This document shows positions 1-7,955 of a stretch of DNA of 64,000 bases, one piece after another. The stretch comes from Nocardioides zeae. GTDB taxonomy: Bacteria > Actinomycetota > Actinomycetes > Propionibacteriales > Nocardioidaceae. Numbering within the stretch: position 1 is the stretch's first letter; every line of letters begins with the position of its first letter. A model generated the notes under the pieces. It saw only the letters and a list, made by a program, of their open reading frames with translations. It made no database searches and was not told where the DNA came from. Where the stretch lies: the NCBI RefSeq assembly GCF_030818655.1, contig NZ_JAUTAN010000001.1:2418001-2482000 (forward strand), written 5' to 3'. Position numbers and translations under genes: made by a program.

Positions 1-261
1 GCGCACCCAGGCACAGATGCCCGCGACCTGCTCGTCCCACGGCGCGTCGGGAGCGGTCGGCAGGAGCGTGCGCTCCAGGATCTCGTCGGCGACCGCCGCG
101 AGGAGGGCCTGCTTGCTCGGGAAGTGGTGGTAGAGCGCGCTCGGCTGCACGCCCAGCTCGGTGCCGAGGCGACGCATCGACAGGTCGGCGAGGCCGAACC
201 GGTCCAGCACCTCGACGGCGCGGGCGACGACCGTCTCGCGGTGGTAGCGCACTGCTGCCAT
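1..261 (-). CDS. bioQ: TetR-family repressor, probably BioQ (3' end outside window)
   Basis: The first 87 codons of a TetR repressor are present, read from an ATG at 261 behind a strong AGGGGGAGAG Shine-Dalgarno; the ligand-binding part lies off the window edge. Residues 1-60 form the helix-turn-helix domain: a helix with ARAVEVLDRFG, then MRRLGTELGVQPSALYHHF, the usual TetR recognition region. It is divergent from the biotin importer bioYMN. A perfect palindrome with the TGAAC-N3-GTT core known for actinobacterial BioQ lies between them. Inference: it represses the biotin transporter when biotin is plentiful. TetR family membership is clear from sequence; the BioQ identity rests on neighbour and operator. 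Confidence 0.75.
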   Translation of the reverse strand, partial: MAAVRYHRETVVARAVEVLDRFGLADLSMRRLGTELGVQPSALYHHFPSKQALLAAVADEILERTLLPTAPDAPWDEQVAGICAWVR

Positions 262-274
262 CTCTCCCCCTCGG

Positions 275-303
275 TTGACCGGACTGCGGGTCGACCCTAA
301 CCT
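275..303 (+). promoter_or_regulatory. Predicted bioYMN promoter
   Basis: TTGACC (275-280) and TAACCT (298-303) are separated by exactly 17 nt and match vegetative actinobacterial -35/-10 boxes. Transcription would start near 310, inside the palindromic operator, about 45 nt before the bioY ATG. Confidence 0.6.
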
Positions 304-315
304 GAACGCCGTTCA
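303..315. promoter_or_regulatory. BioQ-type operator
   Basis: A perfect 13-bp palindrome TGAACGCCGTTCA overlaps the end of the predicted -10 box and the start site of bioYMN. It agrees with the TGAAC-N3-GTT core reported for BioQ of Corynebacterium. A repressor bound here would block transcription initiation. Confidence 0.65.
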
Positions 316-355
316 CCTGGCCACGGGCCGGGTCAGGAGCCCCAGGAGCACGCCC

Positions 356-973
356 ATGACGACCGACGCCGCGACGAACGCCGACGCGACCCACGAGTCC
401 GCCCGGACACCGCGGGGCACCGCGACCGACCTCGCCCTCATCGCCGCGTTCGCCGCCCTCATCGCGGCCCTCACCTACCTCGGCGCGATCCCGGTCGGCG
501 GCGCCGGCGTGCCGGTCACGCTGCAGACCTTCGGCGTGATGCTGGCCGGCTGCCTCCTCGGCCCGGTCCGCGGCCTCCTCGCGGTGCTGCTCTACCTGGG
601 CCTCGGCTTCGTCGGCCTCCCCGTCTTCGCGGAGCACACCGGGGGCATCGGCGTGCTCTCCCAGCCCAGCGCGGGCTACCTGCTCTCCTTCCCGCTGGCC
701 GCCCTGGTCGGCGGGCTCCTGGTGACGTACGCCGCGGGGAACGCCGGCAAGACCCGCGCGCTCGTCGTGTTCGCGTGCTCGCTGGCCGCGAGCGTCCTCG
801 TCATCCACCCGATGGGCATCGTCGGCCTCATGGTCCAGCTCGACATGACCTTCGTCGAGGCCTTCAAGATCGACGTGGTCTACTGGATCGGCGACCTGCT
901 GAAGACCGCGCTCGTCGCGCTCATCGCCGCCGAGGTGCACCGGGCCTTCCCGCGTCTCCTCCGCGGTCGCTGA
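356..973 (+). CDS. bioY: Biotin ECF transporter, substrate-binding component BioY
   Basis: A membrane protein of 205 residues that captures biotin in the membrane and hands it to the energy-coupling module. After a polar N-terminus of about 27 residues come roughly six hydrophobic segments. The BioY signature region VPVTLQTFGVMLAGCLLGP and the later GFVGLPVFA...GGIGVLSQPSAGYL stretch are clear. The frame is open from 275, but ATG 356 is preferred because AGGAG sits 7 nt upstream and the predicted start site is near 310. It is followed by bioM and bioN in one operon. The TetR regulator and operator in front suggest biotin-dependent repression. Confidence 0.93.
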   Translation: MTTDAATNADATHESARTPRGTATDLALIAAFAALIAALTYLGAIPVGGAGVPVTLQTFGVMLAGCLLGPVRGLLAVLLYLGLGFVGLPVFAEHTGGIGVLSQPSAGYLLSFPLAALVGGLLVTYAAGNAGKTRALVVFACSLAASVLVIHPMGIVGLMVQLDMTFVEAFKIDVVYWIGDLLKTALVALIAAEVHRAFPRLLRGR

Positions 974-1004
974 CGGCCGGGCCGAACGGGAGGGAGCGAC
1001 CGCG

Positions 1005-1724
1005 GTGGCGCTGATCCGGCTCGACGCCGCGGGCGTGACGGTGCCGGGCCCGCCCGCCGAGCGCACGATCCTCGCGCCCACGTCGCTGGAGCTGACGGAA
1101 CGTCGCATCGGCGTGGTCGGCGGGAACGGTTCGGGCAAGTCGACCCTCGTGCGGCTGCTCAACGGGCTCGTCGCCCCGACCACGGGGCGGGTGCTCCTCG
1201 ACGACCTGGACGTCGCCCGCCGCGGCGCGGCGGTGCGGCGGCGGGTGGGGTTCTGCTTCACCGATCCCGCGGCCCAGCTCGTGATGCCGACCTGCGTCGA
1301 GGACGTCGAGCTCTCCCTCCGGCGCACCGTCCGCGACCGCGCCGCCCGACGGGCCGCGGCGATGGACGTGCTCGACCGCTTCGGCCTCGCTCACCTCGCC
1401 GACGTCAGCGTCCACGCGCTCTCCGGCGGTCAGCGCCAGCTGCTCGCGCTCGCCGGGGTGCTCGCCACCGGGCCCGACGTGCTCGTCACCGACGAGCCGA
1501 CGACCCTCCTCGACCTGCGCAACACCCGACTGGTGGCGACGACCCTGTTCGACCTCGACGTGCAGCTCGTGCTCGTCACCCACGACCTCGACCTCGCCGC
1601 CCGCTGCGAGCGCGTGCTCGTGGTCGAGGACGGCGCCGTCGTGGCGGACGGGCCGGCCGAGGCGTCGATCGCGGCGTACGTCGCGTCGGTCGAGGCGGGC
1701 GAGGTCGGCGGGTCCGGCCGGTGA
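1005..1724 (+). CDS. bioM: Biotin ECF transporter ATPase BioM
   Basis: An ABC ATPase of 239 residues that powers biotin uptake with BioN and BioY. Walker A is GGNGSGKST (residues 39-47), the signature is LSGGQRQ, and Walker B leads into TDEPT, followed by the switch histidine in LVLVTHDLD. The GTG start at 1005 follows a GGGAGGGA ribosome site. The gene begins 31 nt after bioY, and its stop overlaps the bioN start in a GTGA, so the two coupling proteins are probably made in fixed ratio. Confidence 0.9.
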   Translation: MALIRLDAAGVTVPGPPAERTILAPTSLELTERRIGVVGGNGSGKSTLVRLLNGLVAPTTGRVLLDDLDVARRGAAVRRRVGFCFTDPAAQLVMPTCVEDVELSLRRTVRDRAARRAAAMDVLDRFGLAHLADVSVHALSGGQRQLLALAGVLATGPDVLVTDEPTTLLDLRNTRLVATTLFDLDVQLVLVTHDLDLAARCERVLVVEDGAVVADGPAEASIAAYVASVEAGEVGGSGR

Positions 1725-2332
1725 GCCGCGGGATCGCCGTCGGTCTCTACCAGCCGGGCGCGACGCCGCTGCACCGCCTGCCCCCCGGGCCGAAGGTGGT
1801 GGGCCTGGCCGTCGCCAGCGTCACCATCGTCGCGGTGCGCAGCATGCCGGCGTCCTTCGGCTTCCTCGCCGTTGCGCTGGGCCTCGCGCTCCTGACCGGG
1901 GTGAGCCTGCGCCTGCTGGTGCGCAGCACGCGACCGGTGCTCGTCGCCGCCGTCGTCGTCGCCGCCTTCCAGTGGTGGTTCTACGGCCGGGACAAGGCGA
2001 TCGAGACGCTGGTCGACCTCGTCGCGCTCGCCGTGCTGGCGCTGTGCCTCACGGCGAGCACACCGGTCAACGCGATGCTCGACGCGGTCGTGCGCTGGCT
2101 CGGGCCGTTCCGGCGGTTCGGCGTCGTGCCGGAGCGCGTCTCCCTCGCGTTCGCGCTCGCCATCGCCGCCCTGCCGGGCATGGTCGAGCTGGCCCTCGAG
2201 ACGCGTGATGCCGCCCGGGCCCGGGGGCTCGGACGGCATCCACGCAGCTATCTCACGCCGTTCGTCGTGCGGGTCGTCGGCCGCGCCCAGGAGACGGGGG
2301 ACGCGCTCCAGGCCCGCGGCCTCGGCGACTGA
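1721..2332 (+). CDS. bioN: Biotin ECF transporter transmembrane component BioN (EcfT)
   Basis: A transmembrane T component of 203 residues with about five hydrophobic segments. The C-terminal half has the EcfT coupling helices, with charged Ala-Arg-Gly-type motifs ARARGLGRHPRSYL and ALQARGLGD that dock onto the ATPase. It is short for EcfT but typical of the BioN subgroup. The GTG start overlaps the bioM stop by 4 nt. It is the last gene of bioYMN, and the next gene is convergent 4 nt after its stop. Confidence 0.87.
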   Translation: MSRGIAVGLYQPGATPLHRLPPGPKVVGLAVASVTIVAVRSMPASFGFLAVALGLALLTGVSLRLLVRSTRPVLVAAVVVAAFQWWFYGRDKAIETLVDLVALAVLALCLTASTPVNAMLDAVVRWLGPFRRFGVVPERVSLAFALAIAALPGMVELALETRDAARARGLGRHPRSYLTPFVVRVVGRAQETGDALQARGLGD

Positions 2333-2336
2333 GCAC

Positions 2337-2885
2337 TCAGGCGACGGCGGCCGCGGGAGCGTTCTCGACGAGCTCGGTCAGCACGGCCAGCGCGTCGACG
2401 ACGAGCTGGTCGTCCCCCGACAGGTCCGGGGTCGTCGGCGTGGCCGACAGCCCCTTCTCGACGACGAGCCCGCCGGCGATCACGGCGGACTTGCGGGCCT
2501 CGTCGTGGGCCCACACGCCGCCGTACCGGCCGAAGGAGGCGCCGACGACGGCGAACGGCTTGTCCTTGATGGCGCCGGCCGCGTAGGGCCGCGAGGCCCA
2601 GTCGATGACGTTGGCGAGCACGGCGGGCATGCGGCCGTTGTACTCCGGCGTCACGAAGAGCACGCGGTCGGCGGCGGCGATGCGCTCGCGGACGCGCTGC
2701 ACGGCCTCCGGCGCACCGGCGGCGTCGACGTCGTCGTCGTAGAACGGCAGGTCGCCGAGGCCGTCGACGATGTCGACCTCGACGCCCTCGGGGGCGCGGT
2801 CGCGGAGCGCCTCGGCCAGGCGGCGGTTGACGGAGCCGGTGCGGACGCTGCCGACGAGGGCGGCGACGCGGACGGGAGCGGTCAT
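2337..2885 (-). CDS. NADPH-dependent FMN reductase (flavodoxin-like quinone/azo reductase)
   Basis: A flavodoxin-fold reductase of 182 residues. The phosphate-binding loop is GSVRTGSVNRRLAEAL near the N-terminus, followed by FVTPEYNGRMPAVLANVIDW and GASFGRYGG, all typical of NAD(P)H:FMN/quinone reductases of the ChrR/AzoR-like group. ATG 2885 is chosen because TGGAGGACC lies just upstream, although the frame continues further. The gene is divergent from a TetR regulator across two near-identical palindromes, which suggests induction by an electrophile or quinone. The actual substrate cannot be read from the sequence. Confidence 0.85.
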   Translation of the reverse strand: MTAPVRVAALVGSVRTGSVNRRLAEALRDRAPEGVEVDIVDGLGDLPFYDDDVDAAGAPEAVQRVRERIAAADRVLFVTPEYNGRMPAVLANVIDWASRPYAAGAIKDKPFAVVGASFGRYGGVWAHDEARKSAVIAGGLVVEKGLSATPTTPDLSGDDQLVVDALAVLTELVENAPAAAVA

Positions 2886-2935
2886 GGTGGTCCTCCAGGG
2901 GACGCGAGTCGGTGGGTGAGGTCTGGCGCAATGAA

Positions 2936-2972
2936 CGGACCACGGTCCGATTCCATTCCGGACCATAGTCCG
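2936..2972. promoter_or_regulatory. Paired TetR operators
   Basis: Two 14-bp inverted repeats, CGGACCACGGTCCG (2936-2949) and CGGACCATAGTCCG (2959-2972), lie 23 bp centre to centre between the divergent FMN reductase and TetR genes. Both share the half-site CGGAC-CA, so one TetR dimer probably binds each and controls both genes. Confidence 0.7.
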
Positions 2973-3002
2973 CATCAGGTCGCGTCGTCTACCCTGGACC
3001 CC

Positions 3003-3635
3003 GTGACCCCGCACTCCGCGCCCGTCGGGCACCCCGACCCGGTCCTGGCGCTGCTGCCCATGGCCGAGGCGCCGCGCGTGCGGTCGGACGCGGCGCGCAA
3101 CCGCGACACCCTGCTCTGCACCGCGGCGCGGATGGTCGCCGAGGAGGGCGCGGCCGCCGTGACGATGGACCGGCTCGCCGCCGAGGCGTGCGTCGGCAAG
3201 GGCACGATCTTCCGGCGCTTCGGCAACCGGGCCGGCCTGATGACGGCGCTGCTCGACGGGTCGGAGGCCGACTTCCAGGCGCGCGTCATGCGCGGCGAGC
3301 CGCCCCTCGGTCCGGGCGCCCCGCCCTACGAGCGCCTCATCGCCTTCGGCGTCGCCCGGTTCCAGGAGAGCGTCCAGCGGATCGACCTGCTGGAGGCTGC
3401 GGGCGGCGGGCGGTCGCACGCGGCGTACAGCTTCGGGCTGCTGCACGTGCGGCACCTGCTCGCGGAGCTCGGCGTCCAGGGCGACCTGCCCCTGCTCGCC
3501 GCCGCCGTGCTCGCGCCGCTCGAGGTGCCGCTGCTGCGCGCCCAGCTGGAGGTGCAGCACCTCCCCGTGGAGCGCCTCACGGCCGCCTGGATCGACGTGG
3601 CGAGCCGCGTCGTGGGGGTCAGCCCAGCGCGTTGA
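3003..3635 (+). CDS. TetR-family transcriptional regulator
   Basis: A TetR repressor of 210 residues from GTG 3003; ATG 3060 is a possible shorter start. The helix-turn-helix is in residues about 30-75, with TMDRLAAEACVGKGTIFRRFGNRAGLM. The C-terminal ligand domain is divergent. It faces the FMN reductase across paired operators, so it is likely the autoregulated repressor of that enzyme. Its 3' end overlaps the convergent Nudix-like gene by 17 bp, so a terminator is unlikely there. Confidence 0.85.
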   Translation: MTPHSAPVGHPDPVLALLPMAEAPRVRSDAARNRDTLLCTAARMVAEEGAAAVTMDRLAAEACVGKGTIFRRFGNRAGLMTALLDGSEADFQARVMRGEPPLGPGAPPYERLIAFGVARFQESVQRIDLLEAAGGGRSHAAYSFGLLHVRHLLAELGVQGDLPLLAAAVLAPLEVPLLRAQLEVQHLPVERLTAAWIDVASRVVGVSPAR

Positions 3636-4206
3636 GGTGGGCGAGCGCCTGCGTGAGCAGCACGCCGCGACCGCCCTCCATGTCGGCGAGCACCTCGGGG
3701 GCCAGGGCCTCCGCGGGCGTCAGCCACGTCAGCTCCAGCGCGTCCTGGCGCGGCTGGCAGTCGCCCGTCACCGACACGACGTAGACCAGCGACACCGCGT
3801 GCTGGCGCGGGTCGTGCAGGGCGGTGACGCCGGGGAGCGGGAGGTACTCCGCCACGGTGAACGGCACCGGGCTCGCGGGGATGCGCGGGAACGCCGCGGG
3901 ACCGAGGTCCTTCTCCAGGTTGCGCAGCAGCGCGCGGCGCACCGTCTCGCCGAGCAGCACGCGCCCGGAGACGAAGCTGCGCGACATGCGGCCGTCCATC
4001 GAGCCCCGCAGCAGCAGCCCGACCTTCTCCACCTGGCCGAGGTGGTCGACCCGCACGGGGACGGCCTCGACGTAGAGGATCGGCACGCGTCCACGGGTCT
4101 CCGCGAGCCCCTCCTGCGACAGCCAGCCGGGCGATGCCTGGGCATCGACACCGAAGACCTCGGGGGTGGGCTCTCGCTCGGGTTCGTGGGCACCGAAGAG
4201 GGTCAT
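3619..4206 (-). CDS. Nudix-fold protein of the DUF4916 type
   Basis: A protein of 195 residues with a degenerate Nudix box. In the stretch GETVRRALLRNLEKDLG the usual REUxEE core is replaced by RNLEKD, so metal-dependent hydrolysis is doubtful. The flanking pattern (PILYVEAVPVRVD early; SLVYVVSVTGDCQPRQDALELTWLTPAEAL late) fits the actinobacterial DUF4916 group. Its role is unknown. It ends inside the convergent tetR gene and lies 54 nt downstream of the cimA stop, on the same strand as cimA. Confidence 0.7.
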   Translation of the reverse strand: MTLFGAHEPEREPTPEVFGVDAQASPGWLSQEGLAETRGRVPILYVEAVPVRVDHLGQVEKVGLLLRGSMDGRMSRSFVSGRVLLGETVRRALLRNLEKDLGPAAFPRIPASPVPFTVAEYLPLPGVTALHDPRQHAVSLVYVVSVTGDCQPRQDALELTWLTPAEALAPEVLADMEGGRGVLLTQALAHLNALG

Positions 4207-4260
4207 GCGCGCATCCTGCCAGCCCCCCGGTCGCGCCGTGCGCGCAGGCGGGGTGGAGGC

Positions 4261-5886
4261 TCAGCCGACCGGGCGCACGCCCCCGCGGTGGAGCCCGAAG
4301 GTCACGCCGTCGAGCAGCGCTCCCCAGGAGGCCTCGACGACGTTGGCGCCGACGCCCACCGTGACCCACGAGGACTCGCCGTCGCTCGTCTCGATGAGCA
4401 CGCGGGTGATCGCATCGGTGCCGAGCCCCTGGTCGAGGATCCGGACCTTGTAGTCGATGAGGCGGAACCGGCCGACCTCCGGGTAGGCCTGGCCCATCGC
4501 GGTGCGCAGCGCCTGGTCGAGGGCGTTGACGGGGCCGTTGCCCTCGCCGGTCACCACGATGCGCGTGCCGTCGGCGTGCAGCTTGACCGTCGCCTCCGAC
4601 AGGGCCTCTCCCCCGGCGCGGCTCTCCGTGATGACGCGCCACGACTCGACGTCGACGTAGGCCGGCCGCCGGCCGCTCACCTCCTCCACCAGCATGAGCT
4701 CGAAGGAGGCGTCGGCGGCCTCGAACGTGTAGCCGCGCGACTCGAGGATCTTCACGCGCTCGGTGATGCGGGTGACCAGCTCCTTGCCCTCCGGGCTGTC
4801 CACCGAGAGGTCGTAGCCCAGCTCCCGCCCCTTGAGCTCGATCGACGCGCGGCCGGCCATGTCGGACACGAGGAGCCGCATGTCGTTGCCCACGCCGGCG
4901 GGGTCCATGTGCTGGTAGAGGTCGGGGTCGACCTTGATGGCACTGGCGTGGAGCCCCGCCTTGTGGGCGAAGGCCGACGTGCCGACGTAGGGCTGGCGGG
5001 AGGCGGGCGGCACGTTCGTCACCTCGGCGACGGCGTGGGCGATGCGGGTGGCCTCGGCGAGCGCCCCCGGCGGCAGCACCGGGCGCTCCAGCTTCAGCTC
5101 GAGGGCCGCGACCACGGCGACGAGGTCGGCGTTGCCGGTGCGCTCGCCGTACCCGTTGATGCAGCCCTGCACGTGCGTCGCGCCGGCCTGCACCGCGGCC
5201 ACCGAGTTCGCGACCGCGCAACCGGTGTCGTTGTGCGCGTGGATGCCGACCCGGCCCCCGGTCGTCGCGACGACGTCCGCGACGATCTCGCCCACCCACG
5301 GCGGCAGCATCCCGCCGTTGGTGTCGCAGAGCGCCACGAGCTCCGCGCCCGCCTCGAACGCCGCCCCGAGCACGTCGAGGGCGTAGGAGCGGTTGCGGCG
5401 GTAGCCGTCGAAGAAGTGCTCGGCGTCGACGAAGACCTCGAGGCCCTCGCCGCGCAGGTGGGCGACGGTGTCGCGCACCATGGCGAGGTTCTCGGCGAGG
5501 GTCGTGCGCAGCGCCAGCTCGACGTGCCGGTCGTGGGACTTGGCGACGAGACAGGCCGTGCCCGCCCCCGAGTCCCGCAGCGCGGCGACCAGCGGGTCGT
5601 CCGCGGCGGCGACGCCGGCGCGCCGCGTCGACCCGAACGCCGCGAGCCGGGCGTGCTTGAGGTCGAGCTCGGTGCGGGCGCGGCGGAAGAACTCGGTGTC
5701 CTTCGGGTTCGCGCCGGGCCACCCGCCCTCGACGTACCCGACCCCCAGCTCGTCGATCAGCCGCGCGATGGCGAGCTTGTCCCCGACGGACAGGTTGAGG
5801 CCCTCCTGCTGCGCACCGTCGCGCAGCGTCGTGTCGTAGACGTGGAACGCGCCCTGGAGGTCGAGGGGCTGCTCGGCGATGCTCAT
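4261..5886 (-). CDS. cimA: (R)-citramalate synthase
   Basis: An enzyme of 541 residues that condenses pyruvate and acetyl-CoA to citramalate, the first step of the pyruvate route to isoleucine. The catalytic start YDTTLRDGAQQEG is at residues 17-29. The metal-binding HAHNDTGCAVANS and GYGERTGNADL follow, with the C-terminal LeuA allosteric dimer domain after about residue 400. The length and the GAQQEG motif, rather than the classical LeuA form, favour CimA over 2-isopropylmalate synthase. The frame opens earlier, but ATG 5886 follows the attenuator. A leader peptide and Rho-independent hairpin upstream suggest branched-chain amino acid control. Confidence 0.9.
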   Translation of the reverse strand: MSIAEQPLDLQGAFHVYDTTLRDGAQQEGLNLSVGDKLAIARLIDELGVGYVEGGWPGANPKDTEFFRRARTELDLKHARLAAFGSTRRAGVAAADDPLVAALRDSGAGTACLVAKSHDRHVELALRTTLAENLAMVRDTVAHLRGEGLEVFVDAEHFFDGYRRNRSYALDVLGAAFEAGAELVALCDTNGGMLPPWVGEIVADVVATTGGRVGIHAHNDTGCAVANSVAAVQAGATHVQGCINGYGERTGNADLVAVVAALELKLERPVLPPGALAEATRIAHAVAEVTNVPPASRQPYVGTSAFAHKAGLHASAIKVDPDLYQHMDPAGVGNDMRLLVSDMAGRASIELKGRELGYDLSVDSPEGKELVTRITERVKILESRGYTFEAADASFELMLVEEVSGRRPAYVDVESWRVITESRAGGEALSEATVKLHADGTRIVVTGEGNGPVNALDQALRTAMGQAYPEVGRFRLIDYKVRILDQGLGTDAITRVLIETSDGESSWVTVGVGANVVEASWGALLDGVTFGLHRGGVRPVG

Positions 5887-5962
5887 CGGGGATCCTTCTC
5901 GGCGGGGGTACGACGGGGCTGAGGACGGACTCCGACGCACCGTCCCGGCGGGTCCCGGGCAC

Positions 5963-5990
5963 AAAAAAACCTCTCGGGTGAACGAGAGGT
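5963..5990 (-). terminator. Attenuator hairpin upstream of cimA
   Basis: Reading leftwards, an 8-bp stem ACCTCTCG/CGAGAGGT (5983-5990 with 5969-5976) with a 6-nt loop is followed by seven T residues. It is a canonical intrinsic terminator placed between a leader-peptide candidate and cimA, which fits transcription attenuation. T-tract terminators are rare in this GC-rich DNA, and the only other one lies before ilvB. Confidence 0.8.
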
Positions 5991-6015
5991 CGGCGCGCCC
6001 GGAGCTCCGGACGCG

Positions 6016-6057
6016 CTACGTAATGCCGATCAGACCAGCGACGACAGCACGGTGCAC
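6016..6057 (-). CDS. Candidate cimA leader peptide (MHRAVVAGLIGIT)
   Basis: A 13-codon GTG-initiated frame ends 25 nt before the attenuator stem. Five of 13 residues are branched-chain (Val-Val, Leu, Ile, Ile), as expected if ribosome stalling at low Val/Leu/Ile prevents terminator formation. A GC-rich self-complementary segment (about 5995-6015) lies between the peptide stop and the terminator. A second overlapping frame ending at 6030 reads VLSSLV, so the exact peptide is uncertain. Confidence 0.5.
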   Translation of the reverse strand: MHRAVVAGLIGIT

Positions 6058-6117
6058 CAGGCCAGTGTGGCACGCGTCGCGCGATCGGCGCCAGCGTCGC
6101 CGACGCTGCCGAGGCCG

Positions 6118-7917
6118 TCAGCGCCAGAAGAGCACGGCGTCGCGCACGTCGTCCCAGAGCGCGTCCGGCGCCGGCGGCGTCGCGGGCGCGTCCTGGGCCG
6201 GGGCCCACGAGACGCCCTGCGCGTCGGCGGCGAGCGCCGTGCCGCCGGCCGTCGCGGCCAGGAGCGCGGCGAACACGAGCCACAGCAGCGCGGGGTCGGC
6301 GACCGGGTCGACGACGGCGTGCACGGGGCCCCGCAGCCGGGAGCTGCCCGGCCCGGTCCACAGCGCGACGGCGAGGACACCGGCACCGAGGGCCAGGCAG
6401 ACCGTCGTCGTGAGGCCCAGCGCGAGGGCCAGGAGCCCGGCGCTCAGCGCGAGCAGCACGCCCCAGAGCACGAGGGCGACCGAGCCGAGGAACGAGAGCA
6501 GGAGGAACCACGGGAACCCGAGCACCGCCAGCGGGCCGTCGCTCCAGTGCGCACGCCCCCGTCGCTCCCGCCGCTCGCGCCGCGTGCTGGCGCCCAGCGA
6601 CGCGGCGCGGAGCACGCAGACGAGGACCGCCACGACGCCCGCGGTCACCCACGGCGCGAGCATGCCGGCCGCCGTCACGCACGACCCGAGGAGCAGCACC
6701 AGCACGCCCGAGCGGAACCGGGCGCCCGCGCCCCGCCGGGGCGCCGGTGCCGGCCAGGGCGGCGGGTACGCCGCACGCGGGTCCCGCTGCGGGACCTGCT
6801 GCGGGAGCTGCTGCGGCGGGGGGTAAGGCGGCTGCACCGGAGGCGCCACCGGCCGCGCGACCGGCCGCGGCGGCGGGGACGGCGGCGGGGACGGCGGCGG
6901 GGGCGGCTGCTGGTAGGGCTCGCGCTCCGGCGGCATGACCCGCGTGCCGCCCTCGAGCGGCGGGTCCTCGATGGCCGGGAGCACGGCGGTGGCGGCACCG
7001 GCGGCGGCCAGGTCCGTCTCGTCGGCCCCCGCTCCGGCCCCCGCTCCCGTCCCCGCCGCAGCCCCCGTCAGGGCCACGCGGGCCCGGGTCGCGCCGTCCA
7101 GGCTGTCGGGGTCGATCCAGGCGCGGAGCTCGGTGAGGGTCGGGCGGCGACGGGGGTCGGGGTCGAGGGCACGCTCGAGGGGCCCGCGCAGCCGGGCCGG
7201 CACGCCCTCGAGGTCGTGCTCCCCGCGGCGTACCCGGTCCATGACCGCCATCGCCGGACCGCGGCCGAACGGGGCGCGCCCGAGCGCGGCGAACGCGATG
7301 GTCGAGGCGAGCGCGTGCACGTCGGCGGCCGGCGATGCGTCCTCGCCGTGGAGGATCTCGGGCGCGAGGTAGCCGGGCGTGCCGAGCAGCCAGCCCGTGT
7401 GGGTCAGGCGCGGGTCGTCGGCGACCCGGGCGAGCCCGAAGTCGATGAGGATCGGGTTGCGGCCCTCCATGAGCACGTTCGACGGCTTCACGTCGCGGTG
7501 CAGCACGCCGACCCGGTGCACCGCGTCGAGGGCGGCGCAGAGCTCGGAGGCGACGTGCACGATGTCGCGCTCGTCGATCGCCCCCTCCTCCTGCACGTGG
7601 TCGTGGAGGCTGAGGCCGGGCACGTAGCGGGTCGCGACGTAGGGGATCTCCGCCCAGGGGTCGGCGTCCATGATCTCGGCGACGCGCCGGCTGCGCACAC
7701 GGCTCAGCGAGTTCACCTCGCGCGCGAGCCGCGCGCGGGCCTCGTCGTCGCCCACGACGTGCGGCCGCAGCACCTTGAGCGCGACCCGCGGACCGCCGGG
7801 CTTCTGCGCCAGGTGCACGACGCCCATGCCGCCCTCGCCCAGGCGGGTCAGCAGCCGGTACTCCCCCACGCGCAGCCCGGCGGGCGGGCGCTGCGGCTCG
7901 GGAGCGGTCGTCGACAC
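6118..7917 (-). CDS. Membrane Ser/Thr protein kinase with proline-rich linker
   Basis: A Hanks-type kinase of 599 residues. The glycine loop is GEGGMG (27-32), catalytic lysine K48, catalytic loop HRDVKPSN (140-147), DFG at 159-161, and the activation segment ends GTPGYLAPE. The kinase domain ends near residue 280. An Ala/Gly then very Pro-rich linker follows, and the C-terminal part has about five hydrophobic segments with a basic RRERRERRGR loop. There are no PASTA repeats, so it is not a PknB-type peptidoglycan sensor. GTG 7917 places the glycine loop at a normal distance. Its stimulus and targets are unknown. Confidence 0.87.
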   Translation of the reverse strand: MSTTAPEPQRPPAGLRVGEYRLLTRLGEGGMGVVHLAQKPGGPRVALKVLRPHVVGDDEARARLAREVNSLSRVRSRRVAEIMDADPWAEIPYVATRYVPGLSLHDHVQEEGAIDERDIVHVASELCAALDAVHRVGVLHRDVKPSNVLMEGRNPILIDFGLARVADDPRLTHTGWLLGTPGYLAPEILHGEDASPAADVHALASTIAFAALGRAPFGRGPAMAVMDRVRRGEHDLEGVPARLRGPLERALDPDPRRRPTLTELRAWIDPDSLDGATRARVALTGAAAGTGAGAGAGADETDLAAAGAATAVLPAIEDPPLEGGTRVMPPEREPYQQPPPPPSPPPSPPPRPVARPVAPPVQPPYPPPQQLPQQVPQRDPRAAYPPPWPAPAPRRGAGARFRSGVLVLLLGSCVTAAGMLAPWVTAGVVAVLVCVLRAASLGASTRRERRERRGRAHWSDGPLAVLGFPWFLLLSFLGSVALVLWGVLLALSAGLLALALGLTTTVCLALGAGVLAVALWTGPGSSRLRGPVHAVVDPVADPALLWLVFAALLAATAGGTALAADAQGVSWAPAQDAPATPPAPDALWDDVRDAVLFWR

Positions 7918-7955
7918 GGCAGCGAATGTACCCGCGACGGGCCCCGCGAACCGCC

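Noticed and set aside
4261..5886. 2-isopropylmalate synthase (LeuA) instead of CimA
   Set aside because: The GAQQEG motif and the length of about 540 fit citramalate synthase better; substrate specificity still needs a test.
3326..6682. Very long open frame antisense to tetR, the Nudix-like gene and cimA (over 1100 codons)
   Set aside because: Arg/Ala/Pro-rich low-complexity product typical of shadow frames in GC-rich DNA; the opposite or other frames encode recognisable proteins.
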